Of a DNA stretch of 60,000 nt, positions 34,506-45,728 are shown in pieces. Location of the stretch: positions 7,504,001 through 7,564,000 of the forward strand of contig NC_079884.1 in the NCBI RefSeq assembly GCF_029227915.1. Direction: 5' to 3'. The position numbers and the translations under genes were made by a program. Source of the DNA: Hydractinia symbiolongicarpus. Its lineage: Eukaryota > Cnidaria > Hydrozoa > Anthoathecata > Hydractiniidae. Position 1 is the first letter of the stretch; every line of letters begins with the position of its first letter. Below the pieces are notes generated by a model, which saw only the letters and a list, made by a program, of their open reading frames with translations, was not told the origin of the DNA and searched no databases.

Positions 34506-36152
34506 TTATATAAATTGTTTTGTCTTCGCTCTAACCGCCAATGTACTAGCTTTACGGCTACAATGAAAGGAGTAGTTAGGATCTGCGAGAATGGAAGTCC
34601 ATTTTGCATTGCCATATTTTTGTAGCCCAGCTTGTAAAAACTTGTCCTCCATGGCACTAAAACTAACTTTTTTCTGTCTCGTTTGAACAGGTGTTTCGTG
34701 TTCCAAAGTACTTCCAGACGTTTTCACATTTTTGGTGTTACTATTGATTTCGCTTACAGTTAAAGTACACGTTGTTTGATCTCGTAATTTATCCATACAT
34801 AACCTGGCTTTTGCAGCTATATTGCGCGATTCAGTCTTCTGGTAATGAACTTTAGCTACCTGCGACGTGTGTTTTTGATCTTGAGAAAGAATTGCTTGTT
34901 CTTTTGTTTCTAAGTGTGCAACACTTTCGGTTTCGATGATTTGCCTATATCGTGTAGGATTTATATACTTACCAATTGCTTGATAAACAATTCTACCGAA
35001 TACGTCCGAAATACGCGTCAACTGCTTACCATTTCGACACACTAGTAGATAATCGTTGGTGGGGTTCAATCTTCGTCGTACATTGTCAATGTATTCGTTT
35101 ATTAGTGTGAGTACATCTATGGAAAAATAAAGAGAGTCAAATCCGTATTTCTCCGCAGTTTTAAAGACATTCTGATCTATAAAACCATCCTCTTTCACGC
35201 CTTTAATCATTGTTACTGTAAGAGTTTGATACGTCATGGGTCTTGAAGCCTTCACCATTAAAAATAATACAGCTACTATGAAGGAAGTCGAAAATGATAA
35301 ATCGTGTGCTGCGACACATGCACTTGCGTTTTTAGCATTTAACACAATTTGTTTATATTTTTCACTATGGTATGGTATCACCTTTTGTAAATCATATAGT
35401 GTCGCCCAACAGTCTATACTGTTTAGATATTCAACACTTAAGATACACTTCCATTCAGCTTTCATTTTACGAAGGAGGAATTTCTTAACACGGTGCAAAT
35501 AAATCTCTGCAGCAACAAATACCGACAAATTTTTTTCAGTCGTACCTGTGCTTCGTCTGTAATCAAGCATGTGCCCAATAGCATTCATGTAGCCAATTAT
35601 TCCTGAGAAGCCAACCTTCCATTGGTCTCTCAAAAAATCTACGAAATCAGAAAGCATATTAATAGAGCCAACACAGTAGTCGATAACAGGGAATGGTACT
35701 TCCCATACCGAAGGAGAATCCTCGCAGCAATATTTGGCATACTTTAAAACTTTACAAGTTATTTGATCGGCCTGAGAATGATCTTTACCACCACCACCTG
35801 GACTTTTTAACCATGTCCTAAATGCAACTGCCAAATTACATGTTTTAGCAAAAGACGGCATTGAAAATGTGGAGGCGCGCTTTCTTTGGGGATCTTTTAT
35901 GCGATTTCTCGTACTGAAGTGGGGAAGTACTTCGTCGATATTCGGTCTTTTATCGAAATAATAAAACCATCCATGACGGTTATAGACATGTTTTCTACAC
36001 CCTCTTTTACTTCCATACGACTCGCTGTCACAATCAGCCACAGGACAACAAAAGCGGTTATCTTTATCAGGCATTAACTTAAGCCTTTTCGATCTCATTG
36101 AGGCTCCCAATGCCTCTTTCCACGCAGGCTTTTGCAAGACTCGTTTTGTCAT
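34506..36152 (-). CDS. Tyrosine recombinase, unit 2 (intact)
   Basis: 548 residues from ATG36152, identical to unit 1 except K to N in TTEKNLSVF. All catalytic residues, the C2H2 finger and the Myb-like tail are kept. It has the same upstream acceptor and TATA-like box. The locus therefore holds two apparently functional recombinase genes and one functional helicase gene. Confidence 0.87.
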   Translation of the reverse strand: MTKRVLQKPAWKEALGASMRSKRLKLMPDKDNRFCCPVADCDSESYGSKRGCRKHVYNRHGWFYYFDKRPNIDEVLPHFSTRNRIKDPQRKRASTFSMPSFAKTCNLAVAFRTWLKSPGGGGKDHSQADQITCKVLKYAKYCCEDSPSVWEVPFPVIDYCVGSINMLSDFVDFLRDQWKVGFSGIIGYMNAIGHMLDYRRSTGTTEKNLSVFVAAEIYLHRVKKFLLRKMKAEWKCILSVEYLNSIDCWATLYDLQKVIPYHSEKYKQIVLNAKNASACVAAHDLSFSTSFIVAVLFLMVKASRPMTYQTLTVTMIKGVKEDGFIDQNVFKTAEKYGFDSLYFSIDVLTLINEYIDNVRRRLNPTNDYLLVCRNGKQLTRISDVFGRIVYQAIGKYINPTRYRQIIETESVAHLETKEQAILSQDQKHTSQVAKVHYQKTESRNIAAKARLCMDKLRDQTTCTLTVSEINSNTKNVKTSGSTLEHETPVQTRQKKVSFSAMEDKFLQAGLQKYGNAKWTSILADPNYSFHCSRKASTLAVRAKTKQFI

Positions 36153-36790
36153 TCCGATTTCTTTAAAGTTCTCTAGAAACAAAATTTATAGAAAGTTTAT
36201 AACAATATTAGTTTTTAACAAAGCATAGAAAGTAGGATAAAAAAAAGAATTCATTTGAATAAAAAAAGAATCCTATTAACTATAAATTTAAAGTTTGAAC
36301 AACTTACCTTATACTTTACTTCGTATACAAAGTATTAGTTGAGAAACTTCTCATTAAAACAATTCCTTTTTATAATGAAGGACGCTCTCCATAGCAGAGT
36401 TAAGGTAGCAGCGAAAACGGAATTATTTCAAGTGGCACAATATAAATTAGACTGCAGAGTATTCATAATTAAATAACTATTCCTCAAGATAATCATTTCG
36501 CATATATTATCGTTATGATATATAAAAGAATTCAACGGAACAAATAGAGTGGAACGATATATACCGTCACATAAATTCCATCAAATTCCCTATGGGAACG
36601 ACACGTTCTTGTCTTGTGAGTAACAATAGAACAATACATTCCGCTTTTATAACAATGTTTTAATAAGTTGTTAAAGAACACCAAGTTCCTTAAAAATGGT
36701 TCTTTTTTAAAAAATTGGAACATGTAAAGTATTTAATGTGTTTAGGGTGTAAGATAATCGCACATAGAATCACGGACCATTATAATTTCA

Positions 36791-36915
<125 letters not shown>

Positions 36916-38339
36916 ATATTTATTGAGTAGTACTATTCTATCATGAAATTTAAATTGCCATAATTTTCTTTCTGTTTGATTAAAAGTGGTAACCTTTCAT
37001 ATATGGTGTACTTATAAGTTGTTTATTTCATATACCAAACGAATTTGTCTAAAAATTATTTAAACGCTAAAAAATTAATACCATGTTAGAATAGTACTAC
37101 TACATTAAATTGGCAATAAAATCTTACCCATAATCCCTTTCACACTCAGATTATATTTTTTGGGGTAAGTTTTAAATGTCCTTTAACACTACAATAAAGA
37201 TTTGGACCCTCTTTTGTTTTATTGTTATTATTTTTCAATTTGCCGAAAATTCAAGTAAAACATATCTCAGCTTACTCGATGCTCAAAATCACGGAAGCAA
37301 GTTTCAACATTTCAGCGAAAATTCTTCCTACGTTGAAATATAGTAAAATAATTAAAAAATAATGTTTGAAATAGAAGTAACATTACTGCAGCTGTATAAT
37401 GATAAACTTTTTTTTATATTATTTTTCCTAACAGGTACCTGCTGCGACGCATTTATATCTAATGTTAGAATAATACTACTCAAAAAATCGAAAGTTTGTA
37501 CAGTAATATTTCTCTGTTAAGCTATGCAATGGAGGTGTAGCTTATTTTGCAGATGAGTTCAGAGACAGGAGAATAATCGACAATCTAAGTTACAATGCCA
37601 CGTGACCAGCTAGCGCTATTTTGCGGCTACGTTTTCTATATCAGTTACATGAATTTTTACCCTTTTTTGTTACAGAGCCCTGTTTGAAGACAACGTGATT
37701 TTGTTATTTAGAACTAACTATCAATGAATATTTCTTAAGAAAAAAAACTTCATTCAATCAAGTAAGCATTCAGAATAGTTTTTAAGTATTCGCATGGCTG
37801 TTTGTGTCATTTCAGTCAGTTTTGTGATTAACACTATTCGGTTCGCTCCCTGACTAACCTCGCCCCCCACCCTTTCCCCCTCTTTTTTTTGCTATGTAGC
37901 ATAGCTATGATACTTTTTGAGTTTTCGTATTTATCTATTAGACACCTGCCTACCAAATATTTAGGTCACATACCTCCCAGAGCCTTAGATATTGACCATT
38001 TTTGGACACTAGCCCCTAAATTTCTATGAGGTCCTCAAGATCCGTAAAATATAATAACTTTCGCTACGATGATACTTGAAACTTGTGACTAACAACATAA
38101 CTTTCTTTTATTAACAAAAATCATTCTAAAAAGTTTTCACACGTGGTTAACAGGATTTTTTCGGATTTTACTCAAAAATCAGGAAAAAATTGCATTTTCG
38201 GGCAATACGAAATATGAAAAAACGGAAGATATGTTGTTAAGCAACTTTTATTTGGCTATCAGAAACTTCAAACAGAATTTTAAAATTTAGATCTAGTAAT
38301 TTATTTCTAAGCAAATATGATATTACTTCAAAGAAAGTA

Positions 38340-38620
38340 ACTTTAGCGAAAGAAATTTGTGGCCCCAATCGCGAAAGTTTATTCCCGCAAAATATGTTGA
38401 CACTTAATCCTCACGAATTTTTTTGCTGTGTAGCTAATTTATTTTGTAGAAACATGTACTTCACTGAAAGACAAGAAACGAAAATAGGACAAATGCTGTC
38501 GACACCACCGCCCATCGCAAAAGGTAATTCTCACGAAAAAATTATAGAAATGACAGATCGCGAAAGTTTTTCCCGCGAAAATAATTGAAGGGTGTCATTC
38601 GCTAAAGTTTTTTCCCTTGA
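38340..38620. repeat. GCGAAAGTTT/TTCCCGC short repeats
   Basis: Three related words: ATCGCGAAAGTTTATTCCCGC (38370), ATCGCGAAAGTTTTTCCCGC (38557) and TTCGCTAAAGTTTTTTCCC (38598), probably parts of an old dispersed repeat. Confidence 0.5.
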
Positions 38621-39375
38621 TTTGGCGTTTTTTGACTCGCGCACTTGGTATAAATTATGTCTGTCATATGAAAATTAAAATCCATGCCTTAAATGATTGC
38701 TATCAGCATTACTTCTTGCTGACGTCAGCATATTTTTAAAAAGAAGATCTATTGTTCGACAGACATTTTTATGAATATTTGTTTAAAATTATTCAAATAA
38801 AGTATTATTTTGATACTTTAATGACATTCAACTATTTAATCACTATTTATCGATTTACTCAGGTGCCAATTAGACAAAAAGTCCGAAAAGGTTGATTCAC
38901 TTTTTTAATGAGATATTTCGTGTATTTTTGGTTGTAAAGAAACCTGATAAAAGAATAAGGCGTAAATGGGTGTGACTGCAGAAAAACATTAACGCCCCAG
39001 GGCGTTTTTTTACCTTGAAATCCAAAATGAAAAAAATGAGCTACTAAAAAATTCAGGGTTGTTGGGTTAGCTAATCCTTAAGTATGCTAGGTAGAGCTTG
39101 CATTGACGTAAGTAAATGGAAAAGTGATACGATATGTATGTTTTGTATGTTCAACGATTGTGTTTAATATGCATTGAAAAATACAAAGTGATCTCTTTTA
39201 CTAAAGTTGTGAAGTTCTTAGCACTCGGTTCCTTTCGCCTATAATGCATGGCAAAATCAAATGTGTGTAAAAAAGTGTATCCAAAAAGACGTCGAAACAT
39301 CGTACAAAGAACTTATTATAAATTGTCTGTGCAGGAAAGGTGTCATCCTCTGTTTAAACACATTAGATATTTTAG

Positions 39376-39714
39376 ACACACTTTGATCTAAACACTGAAG
39401 TCGACGATAACGCCAACGATGTAAGTGATGTAGATTTTCACCATATCAAACATTCTGGAAGAAAAATAATAGAAGTAGATCCCGAACATCGCGATAACTT
39501 CGATGACACCTTATCCGACAGCGAGATTGAGGCGAAAAAATCCAATACACGAAGAAAGATGTTTTCAAGTAGTGAAATTAAAGAGTTGCAAGCAAAATGT
39601 GCTAAAATAATAAGATTTAGGCCAATTACAGAGTATAGAGTTTTAGAAAACTTTGAAGGTTCCGAATTGCTGGAAAAATACTCATTTGCTCAACTGCGTA
39701 CAAGACTTACTTAA
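39376..39714 (+). CDS. Exon with a conserved C-terminal helical domain, related to 50889-51131
   Basis: An AG acceptor at 39374-39375 opens 112 codons to TAA. The first half is acidic (DDNANDVSDVD, DDTLSDSEIE). The second reads MFSSSEIKELQAKCAKII, RPITEYRVLENFEGSELL, EKYSFAQLRTRLT. This aligns with the last exon at 50889: E/D-[IV]-x2-L-x2-KC-x2-II, P-[IL]-T, EG-[ED]-[IL]-L. It looks like a terminal exon of a gene whose upstream exons I could not build; an ATG frame at 39247 (MAKSNVCKKVYPKRRR, 47 codons) is a candidate first exon. Function unknown, perhaps DNA-binding. Confidence 0.5.
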   Translation, partial: THFDLNTEVDDNANDVSDVDFHHIKHSGRKIIEVDPEHRDNFDDTLSDSEIEAKKSNTRRKMFSSSEIKELQAKCAKIIRFRPITEYRVLENFEGSELLEKYSFAQLRTRLT

Positions 39715-40043
39715 GAAAGGAAACAATAAGTTCTTTCCACATTTAGGTCCAGTTCAGTTTGCGTGACATACTATTCAAATAGTAACGATTAAGAACTAAT
39801 ACTTTTTATGTTTACCCCTGTTTAAAAAATATTTTGTTTTAGTGGCTTTGTGGTACAAATAAATTTTTGTTGCAACAACGCTTATTTATTTCATTAACCG
39901 TTATGATTGAATCTCTAATTATCTTTTCAATTGTAAACGAACCCCAATACTTTCCGTATGCTCTTAACGTACTTTATTAATATTATAGGGCTGGCGTTAA
40001 TTACGTGGTGTAGCTATTATTTTTATTTGTAAATAGACAAACC

Positions 40044-40118
40044 AATTCTCTCTTTCTAAAAAAACAATTTTTTTAGAAAAACAAGTTGGTTTACCAGACT
40101 AAAAAAAAGAGAAAATTG
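40044..40118. other. AT-rich hairpin
   Basis: TTTCTAAAAAAAC and TTTTTTTAGAAA pair closely at 40059-40085, enclosed by CAATTCTCTCTTT and AAAGAGAAAATTG. Confidence 0.45.
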
Positions 40119-40637
40119 CACCGCTAGCCCTTACTTCTATGCAATTCATTTGTCTGGCGCATTGTTTTTCCCATTTTCCCACCAAATAACGAAGTTTATT
40201 CTCCGTGAAAAAGTCCATAAATCCTGAAAAAATCGCAAACTATTCATCCAATAAAGAGCCTACAACTGCTATATTTAAAAACAAAATTTTCTTTTCAAAC
40301 AGTGTTCCTGTGACCTCCTGAAAACCAATACCTGAATAAGTACAATGGTCTATTAGAATCACACATCACAATTCAAGATAGGTGACACTTATATATGTCT
40401 GTTGTGTTTATGTTTCCTGCATAATTTGTGAAAAAAAGAAAAATGATTTTTAAACTTGCTGAAAGCGGTACTTAGGTCACAAAAAATGAGTTTTTAATGC
40501 CATCATCATGTTCGACATACTTTTTTTTTGCTGTGCTAATCTTTATCTAAAAAATCATTTTCAAATATTTTGACCAATTAGTGTTTAAAGCGATACTTAG
40601 GTGAAAAAACACATTTTTTTGTTTACTATTCCAAATT

Positions 40638-40757
40638 ATGTCGAAAGCAGACATTAAGTCAGATCCAGAAACAATTCAGGGCACAATTTTGTACTTCACA
40701 ATCTGTCAAAATTATCCTTTTGAAATGGATGACGGAGAGGTCTTATTATCACAACAG
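40638..40757 (+). CDS. Possible first exon, 40 codons
   Basis: An ATG opens MSKADIKSDPETIQGTILYF and continues to LLSQQ, then CAG/GTTAGA, a usable donor placed where the TAGAATAGTACTAC repeats begin. No partner exon was found. Unrecognised. Confidence 0.25.
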
Positions 40758-40896
40758 GTTAGAATACTACTACTTTATGTTAGAATAGTCCTGCTGATAG
40801 AATAATACTACTCTGTTAGAATAGTACTACTAAAAGGTAGAATAGTACTACTATGTTAGAATAGTACTACTAATGTTAGAATAGTACTACTAATAA

Positions 40897-41046
<150 letters not shown>

Positions 41047-41056
41047 TATATTCATG

Positions 41057-41200
41057 GACTGTTTTGTTACATGTCGGCAGGGCTGATTTGTTACATCCGG
41101 GCGGGATTGCTACATAAATAGGGCTGTTTTGTCACATCGGGTTGTTTTGTTACGGGAGATCGGGCGGTTTTGCTACCATTCCGGCTGTTTTGTTACCGTG
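41057..41200 (+). repeat. Degenerate GGCTGTTTTGTTAC tandem repeat
   Basis: Six or more imperfect copies of GG(C/A)TGTTTTGTTACATC-like words of 20-30 bp. Confidence 0.6.
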
Positions 41201-43020
41201 CATAATTTCAAGATGGCAGTGTGAATGGCAGCAGCGACACTCCAACAGTAGTTTAGCAAATCTTTTTGGTTAAGTTTGGGGCCTGTGCTGTATTGTAAAC
41301 AAAACTCTCTCTACAATAAGTTGTTCAAAGTTTATGCTGGCTAGCTAACTGTGTTTTGCTTTGGTTTATATCGCAAGTTTTCATTTAGCTGGCAGCAACA
41401 CTCGTGTAGATAGCTAGCTAGCTAGCTATCTCAATGAAAGTATTTTATGTTTGTTTTACTATTATTAAAAAACGTTGTGGAATAGGTGAAATAGCTAGCT
41501 AACTTACCCAGTTACAAAAGCTATAGCTAGCTCGTTAGTTGTAGAAGCTATCTAGCTAGGTTCTTGTAGCAAATTGTAGTGTTTAAAATCATCAGAAGAC
41601 CAGAGCAGTGTTCAATTTCCCTTGGCTGGATGGTCATATATATTGCGGCGCCAAGCCTTTATCAGTCTTAAAAAAAAGTTTAAAAAATGTTACTGCTTTT
41701 ATGACTTGTCTGAAAGTTTGTTACATGTAACTAGGGTGTAATTAGCCATGATCCACATTCCCTTGGAGGTTCATCTGGATGGGGGGGGGGGAGCTATGGT
41801 AACTTTCAATAACCAGCATATATAATAGCCGCATTACAAAATTGAACCAGCGTCTTCTGCACAAAGTATGTGAGTTATGTGACCTCCCAAAAATGTATCG
41901 AGTGTGTTAAAAGTAACCTTGGAAAAAGTATCTGCTATATAGCATTCTATAAGAGCTAGTTTTTGTGACTAAAATATGGACATATTGGATACAATATAAT
42001 TTTTTTTTTTTTAATTCATTTACCCGAAATACAATGTCTTTCCTGTACCACATTTACTTTATCGTCGTGAAAAAATATATACAAATATTTATTCCAAAAA
42101 CACCAAACTAATTTGTGAAAATATTGTGTTGTGTTCACTTCTCTGTGAAGTGTCTAGCTAGCATACTGGAACAATGCGCAATATTTCATGTTTTTATATA
42201 AATAAGATAGCATAGCTTCATAAATGTACAACACAAGACATTTCATTCCTAGCCAAACAATTATGACAGGCATAAATGCTTTTCAAATCATGGATATTAA
42301 ATATTTATTATCTTTTCATTCTTTTTATATAAAAGTGTTAATTTATATAGTTCTTTTATTGTTTGTGACAACTTCATAAGTTTTTCTGCATCAACATTTC
42401 TGGTATTGAACACATTTGTTTCTGGACATTTGTAACTTTATTTATATATATTAAGCTGTGAATTTCTATATTACAACTTATATACATCATAGTTGGTCTT
42501 TGAATACCATTTGTACCTTGCACAGTGAAGTCGTTTGTTTAAAGGCATTATACAATATTTTTTATATATACATCAATGACGTTCTTTATCTGTAAAAATG
42601 TCATAACTTTTGTGGACATCAGTGTGTGAAAAATCATGTTAAAACACAGAAGCTTTTGAATGCAAAAAACATCTTTATATTTATTTTTTATTACTTGGCT
42701 GATACACGGAAGAGTTATATGAAAAATGCAATGGTTTGATTTGTTTATGGCTCATAAAACAGGGATTTTTATGCACCCATTCTTTGGTTTTTGGAGGGCA
42801 ATAATATAATGATACCATAAGAACACAAGATAATGTCTATAATTTTTTTTATTATTTGCATATTCTTTAATATTTCTTTAAGAACAAATGAACAGCTGAT
42901 TTGCTATAGAGAGTATATATGCGCTACTGGATACGGTGGTAGATGCAATTATATAATATATATGTAATGTACTCTTTAAATGATATAAAACTGTCTTTAA
43001 AAGCTCTGCTAAAATTCAGA
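41201..43020. other. Intergenic, AT-rich
   Basis: Contains a TAGC run at 41410-41428 and a G10 run at 41779-41790. No gene supported. Confidence 0.4.
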
Positions 43021-43021
43021 C

Positions 43022-43395
43022 AATATTGACATCGAAAAACAAATGCCAACTACCACCACTAAGTCAACCCGGCGTATACATTATCCCATGCAAATGCGGC
43101 AAAAAATATTTTGGGGAGATGAAGTTGGGAATCGCTACCCGCTTCGAACAACACAAAGACACCAACATTAAAGAAAAGTGGAGCGCATCAGGAGATTCAT
43201 TTCACTCTAGTTCTTGTAATGCTGGTTATGATTGGGACAATGCGAAAATGCTTAAACAAGAATTTAATAAATTTGATCGTAAGGTACGACGTCGATTTGA
43301 TGTCAATGTAATGACAACCGTTAAAAAAATTTTTATAGTCTGATGAAGACCTCCAATATGGAGGTCGAAATATTACCATAAAAATATATATGCTG
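43022..43395 (+). pseudogene. Penelope-like element 3' end: GIY-YIG endonuclease fragment
   Basis: The frame ending at 43343 reads PGVYIIPCKCGKKYFGE and then GIATRFEQHK, the GIY-YIG core of Penelope-like retroelements in its CxC-bearing form (GVYxIPCxCGxxYxGE, R-x2-EHK); the Thr after GE is Met here. It continues with WDNAKML and EFNKFDRKVRRRF. No reverse transcriptase precedes it, so this is a 5'-truncated copy. It runs into the hammerhead-like core at 43340. Confidence 0.82.
43340..43370 (+). ncRNA. Hammerhead-ribozyme-like core at the Penelope-like 3' end
   Basis: CTGATGA is followed by A, a 7-bp stem GACCTCC/GGAGGTC with loop AATAT, and GAAA: the conserved CUGAUGA - stem II - GAAA arrangement with one extra A. 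Stem III could be ATATT/AATAT just downstream, but I cannot draw a convincing stem I. Penelope-like elements are known to carry hammerhead motifs. Activity is doubtful. Confidence 0.4.
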
Positions 43396-44471
43396 AACGA
43401 CCATGTATATGTTTCTTTAAAGTATATGTAATGTACATTTTCTACTCAATTTAAAAAACGATTATCTTTTTCATATTTTGGACATATATATATCTTTCAC
43501 TGATCCCAAGTTTTAATTTTCCTGTATTCATACGTCATATGCAATTATGAAATTCTGTGTGTATTTGCACATTTTTAAGATTCTTAATTGCGTAAGGTAT
43601 ATAAATACAGTATTTTTCAAAAAATGAAATTAGAAGAACTACAAAATAACATAATTTTGTAGATCGTTTTTCACTGAAACAGCAAAAAAAATTGTTATCC
43701 AACACAAAATACACAGGGGTTTCGACTTGTACTCTAGGTTTACCTGTACTTTAAGCACTCGATCTCCCATTAAAAGTTGACCAAATAGCTAAAATTGTGT
43801 TGTTGAAATAACGTATTATGCATAATCTCTTCATAAGTTTATTAAAAAATATAATGTTACATATATATATAAATCAAATTGCAAAAGTCAACACGTATTT
43901 CTGGTTTATAACTATTACATATCCAAAACCTCTAGTGTAAAGTTCTATCCCGCATAGAATTTCAATGTGCTATATTCTCTTTTATTGACCTTTTCACAGT
44001 TTAAGTTGTTCACTTATTTTCTGTATTAAAAAAGGAAGTAAACAGAGTGAATTTAATAAGACCATGGGCATTATGAATATTTTGTATTTTCTAAAAAAAA
44101 TGGTTTTAAGGCATGAAAATTTAGTAAGTTATTGCCAGTAACCCTACTTAAAACATATGTGAATGATTTGTAACTTTTCTTAATTCATAACAGTTTACTT
44201 CCATTTTTCAATTCTCAAAAAAGAGCATTGATTTATTTAAACAATAGTTAGTTAAAACTGTGAACTCTTGTATTGCCTAATTTATTTAATGTTTTTTAAC
44301 ATCATTTTTATTTTTTTATTATGTATATGTTTTGTGACAACTGCTATTTTATATATAAAGGTTAGCCATGTTTGATGTTTGGTGCCTTATTGTCTATCCT
44401 TATTCATAGGAATTACTTTTTCTTAGTTATAAAGATAAAGAACCAATATTGAACTAAACTGCTAAGTTGAC
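43396..44471. other. Intergenic, AT-rich
   Basis: No supported gene or repeat. Confidence 0.4.
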
Positions 44472-44495
44472 ATGAACGCTGCTAGAAAATATCCA
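44472..44495 (+). CDS. Possible first coding exon (MNAARKYP)
   Basis: ATG followed by seven codons and a CCA/GTGAGT donor. It lies upstream of the SET exon, separated from it by the Helitron-like copy. Linkage is not shown. Confidence 0.25.
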
Positions 44496-44550
44496 GTGAG
44501 TGAATTCATTTTTTATGGGGAAATGGGAAAGTGATTTTCAATATAATAAA

Positions 44551-45104
44551 CTAGTCGATAAGGCCTGTGGAGAAATCCACTTAGGCAGGAGGGACAATGT
44601 AAAAATTGGTTATTTTAGACCTTTTGCTGATGTCAGCAGTGCATATGAAAAAACAAATTGACGAAATTCATTTTATCCGTTGTCTCTATTGTGTAGAGCT
44701 CGACACGCTCATGAAGAGAATGTATGTGATCATGTGATTTTGATGAACGGTTAATGATATATAAGGGTTTAAAAAATATGCTGACGTCAGCAAAGACCCG
44801 CGAAAACAAACAAAATTAATTTTTAGAAATTTGTATACATGTTGGCTTCAACGTATAGGTCTTTAAACGCTGATCAAGAAAATGTGTAGGATCATGTACT
44901 TTTGACAAACGGTTACGGAAATATGGGGGTTTAATTGATTTTTGATGACGTTATCAACTCGTTTATTCCGATACGGATTCAGGGACCCAGGTTTGGGAAA
45001 ATTACCCAAATTGGTCCTATCTGGTCCCTATTTACCCACGAAAAATCATTGACACCACCTCGTTTGCAAGTTATTTGGCCTCAAATATTTAAGTGCACTG
45101 TAAT
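44551..45104 (-). mobile_element. Non-autonomous Helitron-like element, copy 2
   Basis: Same sequence and orientation as 18491-19045. The minus strand ends with the hairpin GTGGATTTCTCCAC (44567-44580 on plus) and CTAG before T. One internal palindrome is perfect (TGCTGACGTCAGCA, 44779); the other two carry single changes, so this copy seems older. Confidence 0.6.
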
Positions 45105-45463
45105 GGCTTCATTAATTTAATATAGGATATTGACGTTAGTAGTAGTGTTATTGACGTCGCGCCGTAATGTCATAAAATTTAACATCCGAGACATACTTTT
45201 TTCGGCGACATCAGAGAAAATTTCGGCGACATCAAAGGAAAATGACGATATCCACTATGACCGTCACATGCACTTCGTATTATTATAAGAGATAGAAACG
45301 TTTTATGTAGTTATTTATATAACAAATATAGGTATACAAATTATTATATTGCAGCTTTTGGTAATGGTACACAAATGTTGCCCAAAAACTCTAATTCAAG
45401 ATATTTTAAACTTTGTTTCTAATCCGTAAATAGTATCTGAATAGTTTTTCTACTATATTTAAG

Positions 45464-45658
45464 CATTGATGCAACACATTCCAACTGCTTGGCGAGATTC
45501 GTGAACCATGCCCATCCCGGTGTGCCAATTGTAAAATGGTGTTACTGGTTCGTGACAAAGTGCCGTATCTAGGCTTAAAGTCTCTAAAACTCATAAAGAC
45601 TAATGAAGAGCTTAGATACGATTATGGTGACAAATGCATGTTGTCTTTGAGAAAGCAG
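45464..45658 (+). pseudogene. KMT5A-like SET-domain exon with a one-base frameshift
   Basis: From the acceptor at 45461-45463 the first frame reads IDATHSNCLARFVNHAHPG, matching the post-Tyr region of KMT5A-type SET domains (VDAT...RLxNH). From about 45520 the similarity moves to another frame: NCKMVLLVRD, VPYLGLKSLKLI and NEELRYDYGD, the SET C-terminal block. About one base is missing between them (45519-45526). The donor (CAG/GTAATT at 45658) is intact and in phase with the next exon. The N-terminal half of the SET domain was not found. KMT5A enzymes monomethylate histone H4 Lys20; this one is broken unless the base loss is a sequence error. Confidence 0.65.
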
Positions 45659-45728
45659 GTAATTTATTAACTCTAAGGAACTTTACTGTTATTTTGCTTC
45701 CAAATATTTACTGCATTTTTTTCTTATA

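Larger units (their letters stand above)
36921..40890. mobile_element. Possible TIR-bounded element between two AAT tracts
   Basis: Left end reads TTATTGAGTAGTACTATTCTA; the right end has its near reverse complement TAGAATAGTACTACTAATAA, repeated several times at 40760-40890. Both ends abut AAT repeats. Inside are the ORF at 39376-39714, an exon-like piece at 40638-40757, a GCGAAAGTTT repeat cluster and further TAGAATAGTACTAC words at 37086 and 37463. No transposase was recognised, so the call rests on end symmetry only. Confidence 0.4.
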
